Assembly: GCA_035512595.1 (NCBI GenBank)
Contig: DATKDU010000503.1
Span: 1-9,819 of the forward strand
Direction of reading: 5' to 3'
Length of the DNA stretch: 9,819 nt
Origin: DATKDU01 sp035512595
Lineage (GTDB): Bacteria > Planctomycetota > Planctomycetia > Pirellulales > Pirellulaceae
Positions within the stretch are counted from its first letter, which is position 1; each line of letters starts with the position of its first letter. Under the pieces are notes generated by a model. The model made no database searches. It saw nothing but the letters and a program-made list of their open reading frames with translations, and was not told the origin of the DNA. The position numbers and the translations under genes were made by a program. Below, one piece after another: positions 6,444 to 9,819 of the stretch.

Positions 6444-8168
6444 GTGTTCGTCGCCTGGATCATGCTTGTTGCTGTGGCTGCCGCACCGGAAGGGACACAA
6501 CCGACAGTGGCCCCGCCCGCAGTGGGCGCAAAAATCGCCAGCTTCACGCTGAGCGACGTCCATCGTCGGCCCCGCTCGCTGGAGGCGTACAAGGACGCCA
6601 AGGCAATTGTCGTCGTCTTTTCGGGAACGGAGTGCCCGCTCGCCAACTTGTATGTCCCGACGCTCAAGGAACTGCACCGGCAATATGCCGAGCAGGGCGT
6701 TCAGTTCCTGCTCATCAATGCCAACGTGCAGGACTCGTTCATCGAAGTCTCGGCCCACGCTCAGGAGCGAGAGATTCCGTTCCCGGTCCTCAAAGACTTC
6801 GACCACGCCGTCGCCGATCAGTTCGGCGCGACGCGCACGCCGGAGGCGTTCGTTCTCGATGCCGAGCGGAAGATTCGCTACCACGGCCGGATTAACGACC
6901 AGTATGCCGTCGGCATTCATCGCGAAAAGCCGACTCGCGAGGACCTGAAGGCGGCACTCGACGAGCTGCTGGCGGACAAGCCGGTCACCACGCCGACGAC
7001 CGAGCTATCCGGCTGCATCATTGGCCGGGCTGACACGCCGCGGCTCGATAAGCATGTCACGTACGCCCGGGATGTGTCACGAATCTTGCTCAGCCGTTGC
7101 CAGGAGTGTCATCGCGCGGGGCAGATCGGGCCAATGGCGCTGGCCACGTACGACGATGCCAAGGCCTGGGCCAAGACGATTCACGAAGTCGTGCTCCAAG
7201 AGCGAATGCCGCCGTGGCACGCCGATCCGCGGTTTGGAAAATTCTCCAACGACCGCCACTTGAGTGCCGCCGAGCGGGACACGCTGCTGGCCTGGGTCGA
7301 GCAAGGCTGCCCCAAGGGGGATGACAAGGATTTGCCGCCGCCGAAGGACTTTCCCGAAGGCTGGACGATCGGCACGCCGGACGCCGTTTACACGATGGTC
7401 GAGGAGTTTAAAGTCCCGGCGACCGGCGTGATCGACTACAAGCGATTCGTCGTCGATCCGGGGTTCAAGGAGGACGTGTGGATCCAGGCCGCCGAATGCC
7501 GGCCGGGGAACCGGGCGGTCGTGCATCACATCCTGGTCTATATCCAGCAGCCCTTCCGGCCGATCTATTCCCCCGACGGCACTGCCATGACTCTCTCCGG
7601 CTGGGCGCCAGGGGATATGCCGGCGATTTATCCGCCAGACACAGCTCGGAAAGTTCCTGCCGGGGCGAAGCTGGTCTTCGAGGTGCATTACACGCCCAAC
7701 GGCATTGAGCAGACGGACCGCTCGAGCGTCGGCGTGATCTTCGCCAAACAGCCGCCGGAAAGGGAGGTCGATGTCAACATTTTGGCGAACGTGATGCTCC
7801 GCGTGCCCCCAAAGGCCCCTAATCACAAAGGGGAGCTGGTCTATACGTTCTCCAAGGACGCGACCGTGCTGTCGTTCATGCCGCACATGCACCTGCGGGG
7901 TACGAGCGCCCGCTACGACGTGACCTATCCCGACGGCCGGAAGGAGACGCTGCTGTACGTCCCCGACTTCGACTTCAACTGGCAGAGCATCTACCGGTTC
8001 CGCGAGCCGCTCGCTATCCCGAAGGGCACCAAACTCACCTGGACCGGCTGGTGGGACAACTCCTCCGACAACCCGCGCAACCCCGACCCCACCAAAGAAG
8101 TCCGCTGGGGCGAGCAGACGTGGGACGAGATGCAGAACGGGTGGATGGACGTCGTGTGGGAGAAATAA
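6444..8168 (+). CDS. Fusion of redoxin, cytochrome c and copper type II monooxygenase-like domains
   Basis: The 574-residue exported protein starts at GTG. An uncharged hydrophobic N-terminus (residues 2-14) is probably a signal peptide. About 27-175 is a thioredoxin-like/AhpC-TSA domain with a single active-site-type cysteine, C64 in GTECPLANLY, and no CxxC. About 205-295 is a cytochrome c-like domain with the haem motif CQECH (C219, C222, H223) and a possible axial Met (M255 in ERMPPWH). About 310-574 resembles the peptidylglycine alpha-hydroxylating/dopamine beta-monooxygenase copper fold: H361-H362 (VVHHILVY) and H415 (FEVHYTPNG) fit the first copper site; H481-x-H483 (PHMHLRG) and M563 (DEMQNGW) fit the second. 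It would act in the periplasm, coupling electron transfer through haem to copper oxygen chemistry. The substrate is unknown. The architecture recurs in planctomycetes and acidobacteria, usually unnamed. It follows the protease gene and may share its transcript. Confidence 0.9.
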   Translation: MFVAWIMLVAVAAAPEGTQPTVAPPAVGAKIASFTLSDVHRRPRSLEAYKDAKAIVVVFSGTECPLANLYVPTLKELHRQYAEQGVQFLLINANVQDSFIEVSAHAQEREIPFPVLKDFDHAVADQFGATRTPEAFVLDAERKIRYHGRINDQYAVGIHREKPTREDLKAALDELLADKPVTTPTTELSGCIIGRADTPRLDKHVTYARDVSRILLSRCQECHRAGQIGPMALATYDDAKAWAKTIHEVVLQERMPPWHADPRFGKFSNDRHLSAAERDTLLAWVEQGCPKGDDKDLPPPKDFPEGWTIGTPDAVYTMVEEFKVPATGVIDYKRFVVDPGFKEDVWIQAAECRPGNRAVVHHILVYIQQPFRPIYSPDGTAMTLSGWAPGDMPAIYPPDTARKVPAGAKLVFEVHYTPNGIEQTDRSSVGVIFAKQPPEREVDVNILANVMLRVPPKAPNHKGELVYTFSKDATVLSFMPHMHLRGTSARYDVTYPDGRKETLLYVPDFDFNWQSIYRFREPLAIPKGTKLTWTGWWDNSSDNPRNPDPTKEVRWGEQTWDEMQNGWMDVVWEK

Positions 8169-8171
8169 CCT

Positions 8172-8406
8172 GTAGGACGGCCCTTCCGGGCCGTCCAGCA
8201 TATTAATTTGCCCTCGTTCCCAGGCTCCAGCCTGGGAATGCGCTAACGCGAGGCTCTGCCTCGCCGGGCCAGCCGAAGGTTTGCGAAAACGAGCGCCAGC
8301 GGACCCGCACCGAGGCGGAGCCCTCGGGTTATTCCGTTACGAGGCAGAGCCTCGTAACGAGTAAAACGCTTGAAGAGCATTGGACGGCCCGGAAGGGCCG
8401 TCCTAC
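8172..8406. repeat. Palindrome cluster bracketed by 26-bp perfect inverted repeats
   Basis: The ends (8172-8197 and 8381-8406) are perfect 26-bp inverted copies, and each is itself a hairpin with a 9-bp stem (GGACGGCCC/GGGCCGTCC). Between them are four more hairpins: TTCCCAGGCT/AGCCTGGGAA (8217-8238), GCGAGGC/GCCTCGC (8248-8264), CCGAGG/CCTCGG (8310-8327) and GTTACGAGGC/GCCTCGTAAC (8336-8358). The 15-bp cores at 8249-8263 and 8340-8354 are also inverted copies of each other, so the pairing is nested. The cluster begins 4 bp after the monooxygenase-fusion stop; its first hairpin may act as a 3' end but lacks a T tract. The TTCCCAGGCTCCAGCCTGGG unit is a repeat type I recognise from planctomycetes. 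Confidence 0.85.
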
Positions 8407-8631
8407 GGAGGAGCTCAGGCCGACGCGCTGCCGCCGATCCCGCCGCGAATTGCATCCAACGAAGAGCTCCCTCCTCCGCATCCCTCGCCGCAGCAGAGGC
8501 AGCACCACCGGCAAACCGCGCCCGAGCAGCCGATGGGGCGCGGGCCCGCTTTCCAGCGGTGCCACGTCCTTTCAACAGCCGCCTTGCGACTCGCAGGGTG
8601 CGGACGCGTCCCGCTTCGCGGTACGCAAGTC
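8407..8631. other. No convincing gene; minus-strand cysteine-rich open frame
   Basis: Frames are open on both strands here because of high GC, but none has a ribosome binding site, a family match or steady coding character. The most protein-like reading is on the minus strand, ending at a TGA at 8415-8417: a short segment with CRWCCLCCGEGC followed by a Gly/Ser-rich tail. It is open back to a stop at 8655-8657 but has no ATG, and its upstream half overlaps the first array hairpin. It could be a remnant of a gene end or a chance reading. Confidence 0.3.
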
Positions 8632-8844
8632 TCCCCCGACCCTGGTCGGGGGATTCACGACTGAGTGGCTAGACGACGACCGCCGCGATACGGCACTCCA
8701 CCGACCCTGGTCGGTGGTAAGACGACTCGTGAGCCGGAGCCGGCCAGTCGCTGCCCCACCGACGCGGGGTCGGTGGAGGCACGTTCCCTGTCCCGGTTCG
8801 CATCTAGCCTCCCAGTCATCATTCCACCGGCACGGGGCCGGTGG
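8632..8844. repeat. Array of four related hairpins with compensatory changes
   Basis: Four palindromes of one family lie at 8632-8653 (stem TCCCCCGACC), 8698-8717 (CCACCGACC), 8756-8776 (CCACCGAC) and 8824-8844 (CCACCGGC). Starts are 66, 58 and 68 bp apart. Each stem is perfect although the sequences differ: where a left arm changes, the right arm changes to match (CCCCC to CCACC with GGGGG to GGTGG; GAC to GGC with GTC to GCC). Spacers of about 39-47 nt are unrelated, except that ACG occurs 4 nt after each hairpin. No protein is evident. This is not a CRISPR array, because the repeats are short, divergent palindromes. Confidence 0.75.
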
Positions 8845-9038
8845 TGCTACGAGCGCCCGGTACGATGATTCGGACGGCGCACTTCCCGATTGCTCCCCAA
8901 GTTCATTTTGCTGCCAGCCGAGTTCTGGGCTGGGCCATAAGCGGGTCGTGGGAAAACGAGCGATTGCCGCCGGGGCAGCGTCTTGTCAGAATATCGCTTG
9001 CGGCTCGTAGGTGATGGACGGTCGGTACCCAGCTCCCA
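8845..9038. other. Spacer without a recognisable gene
   Basis: This stretch, between the hairpin array and the palindrome at 9039, has no supported reading frame and no clear promoter. It presumably includes the 5' control region of the gene at 9101. Confidence 0.5.
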
Positions 9039-9057
9039 CTGTCGGGCGACCCGACAG
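9039..9057. repeat. Hairpin CTGTCGGG/CCCGACAG
   Basis: A perfect 8-bp stem surrounds CGA, 43 bp before the ATG at 9101. It resembles other dispersed intergenic palindromes of this window and argues that the stretch before 9101 is not coding. Confidence 0.65.
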
Positions 9058-9436
9058 CGGCACCCATTTCCTTGCTGACATTGCCACCCGCCCGACTTCG
9101 ATGACTAAATTTGGTCAAGTCCGCTGGGTTGTCATCATCGCTTTAGGTGTGTTTGCAGGATTGTTACTGTGGACTGCCCTAAATGCGTTCGTCGCCGAAT
9201 GGCAAAGGCAAGTTGAGGCCGCGAAAAAACAGGCGATCGAACGCGAGGTACGCGACGAAAGCGAGCGTATTCGAAAAGAAACAGATAAAATGCTTGCGGA
9301 ACTGAACCGCAAACAACGCGAAGCAGATCGCAAACGTCAGGACGAAGCGGAACGATCGCGCAAAGCAACGGAGAAACTGCTTGCGGAAAGGGCCGTAGTA
9401 TCAAGACTTTGGGAACAGATTCTCGACAAAGTTCTA

Positions 9437-9541
9437 CCTGAGTACGGCGGGTCGTTTGTCGATCGACTCGTCAGCCATCCTGAATACCAAGGGTCATTTG
9501 TTCAGAGACTTGTTCGCCAACCGGAATACCAAGAGCGATTG
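9437..9541 (+). repeat. 42-bp (14-residue) tandem coding repeat, about 2.5 copies
   Basis: Units at 9437-9478 and 9479-9520 encode PEYGGSFVDRLVSH and PEYQGSFVQRLVRQ; a third partial unit begins PEYQERL. The nucleotide copies differ at many third positions while the protein pattern is kept, so the duplication is old and was selected at protein level. Confidence 0.8.
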
Positions 9542-9758
9542 AAGAACGTTGGACTCACGCAGTGCCAACGGGAAGAGCTTGACGCGATAAGGAATAGGTT
9601 GCTCCGCCACTTTGAGACGGTCGAGCAAAAGGTTTGGGAGGGGGAGCTGAGAGCCCGCCAGCAATGGCTTGTAACGGAACTAAGAGGCTATCCGAAAAGT
9701 GATCTTGTTCTAAATTGCCGAAACTGCGTAGTGTGCTGGCTTCCATCTTCCCCAAACC

Positions 9759-9764
9759 AAGGAG
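9759..9764 (+). promoter_or_regulatory. Ribosome binding site AAGGAG of the transposase
   Basis: AAGGAG lies 7 nt before the ATG at 9772. Another in-frame ATG at 9766 is only 1 nt away, too close to be used, so 9772 is the chosen start. Confidence 0.75.
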
Positions 9765-9771
9765 CATGCAC

Positions 9772-9819
9772 ATGGACGTGCCAGCACGTGAAACGTATCC
9801 CAGCGACCTGACCGACACG
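9772..9819 (+). CDS. IS5-family-like transposase, first 16 codons (runs out of window)
   Basis: The visible product is MDVPARETYPSDLTDT. The YPSDLTD motif followed by a residue such as D or T is the typical N-terminal start of transposases of the IS5/IS4-like DDE group (DUF4096-type N-terminal region, usually continuing as QW-x-x-L-x-P-L-L-P). The catalytic DDE residues lie beyond the window. It starts inside the 3' end of the interrupted coiled-coil gene and in a different frame, with its own good ribosome binding site. The family call rests on a short motif, so moderate confidence is appropriate. Confidence 0.7.
   Translation, partial: MDVPARETYPSDLTDT

Larger units (their letters stand above)
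9101..9811 (+). pseudogene. Membrane-anchored coiled-coil protein, apparently truncated by an insertion sequence
   Basis: The open frame encodes 236 residues from the ATG at 9101. One transmembrane segment (about 9-30, VVIIALGVFAGLLLW...) is followed by a long charged coiled coil (about 33-98, rich in E, K, R and A, with RKETDKMLAE and RKATEKLLAE as related turns). A 14-residue tandem repeat begins at P113, and a helical tail follows to about residue 194. From about residue 196 the character changes to a Cys/Trp-rich tail that reads through the presumed left end of an insertion sequence and overlaps its transposase start, so the native C-terminus appears lost. The gene is visibly more A/T-rich than its neighbours, which suggests transfer. 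A longer start at 9011 would translate a palindrome and is less likely. No ribosome binding site is evident. I do not recognise the family; whether the truncated product works is unknown. Confidence 0.65.
9681..9819 (+). mobile_element. Left end of an IS5-family-like insertion sequence (right end outside window)
   Basis: A transposase start of the YPSDLTD type begins at 9772. Upstream, TAA (9681-9683) is followed by GAGGCTATCCGAAAAGT from 9684. Elements of the IS1031 group of the IS5 family typically begin with GAG and duplicate a TNA target, so 9684 is a likely left tip, with TAA as one copy of the target duplication. That leaves an 88-bp leader before the transposase, a normal size. The exact tip cannot be proved without the right end; a CTAA at 9710-9713 is an alternative boundary. 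Confidence 0.55.

Noticed and set aside
5679..6920. Long open frame on the minus strand (413 codons)
   Set aside because: It is antisense to the CPBP protease and the start of the redoxin fusion, both with clear family motifs. Its product is low in hydrophobic order and rich in Gln, His and Arg, typical of a GC-rich shadow.
7077..8201. Minus-strand open frame (374 codons)
   Set aside because: It is antisense to the monooxygenase fusion, whose copper and haem motifs are unambiguous.
8243..8664. Overlapping open frames of about 94-110 codons on both strands
   Set aside because: They translate palindromic repeats and GC-rich sequence into Arg/Ala/Pro-rich strings, with no ribosome binding site.
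8632..8844. Possible CRISPR array (four repeats with 39-47 nt spacers)
   Set aside because: The repeats are only 20-22 bp, fully palindromic and differ from each other, and no cas gene is visible. They fit a dispersed palindrome family better.
8632..8844. Possible integron attC array
   Set aside because: No cassette genes lie between the hairpins and the R''/R' core motifs are not present.
9011..9100. Start of the coiled-coil gene at the GTG at 9011
   Set aside because: The extra 30 residues are translated through a palindrome (9039-9057) and do not look like protein; ATG 9101 leads straight into the membrane segment.

Overview
The window is GC-rich, with widely spaced genes and many short palindromic dispersed repeats between them. 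Several repeats match families I recognise from Planctomycetes: the AAGCCCGAAGCGCAAGCGAGG type, the GGCAGGCGTCTCGCC type, the TTCCCAGGCTCCAGCCTGGG type and the GCAGAATAATG type. The gene content (a redoxin/cytochrome c/copper-monooxygenase fusion, AtuA with a carboxyltransferase, small secreted proteins of unknown function) also fits a planctomycete, probably of the Pirellulales type. This is inference from style and family content, not a database result.

Layout: 1-423 is the 3' end of an unrecognised gene (+). 424-698 is a spacer with a GCAGAATAATG palindrome and a possible hairpin over the next ribosome binding site. 699-1229 (+) encodes a small secreted lipocalin-like protein. 1252-1490 is a nested inverted-repeat element between two converging genes. 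1503-2927 (-) is an AtuA-family gene carrying an in-frame repeat insertion, and 2989-4620 (-) is an acyl-CoA carboxylase carboxyltransferase; a perfect 23-bp inverted repeat almost fills the gap between them. 4815-5516 (+) encodes a secreted protein of unknown function and ends in a strong intrinsic terminator. 5730-6353 (+) is a CPBP intramembrane protease, followed by 6444-8168 (+), a thioredoxin-like/cytochrome c/copper type II monooxygenase fusion. 8169-9100 holds no convincing gene but is packed with palindromes: one cluster bracketed by 26-bp inverted repeats and one array of four related hairpins. 9101-9811 (+) is an A-rich membrane/coiled-coil gene that appears to be cut at about codon 194 by an insertion sequence, whose IS5-type transposase starts at 9772 and leaves the window.

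How the genes work together: the clearest functional unit is the minus-strand pair, which resembles the AtuA plus carboxylase beta-subunit pairing of acyclic terpene or branched acyl-CoA catabolism. The biotin-carrying alpha subunit is not in the window. The other genes look like separate transcription units, except that the protease and the monooxygenase fusion may be cotranscribed. The most unusual material is the density and nesting of palindromic repeats, including one inside a coding sequence, and the apparent IS-interrupted gene at the right edge.
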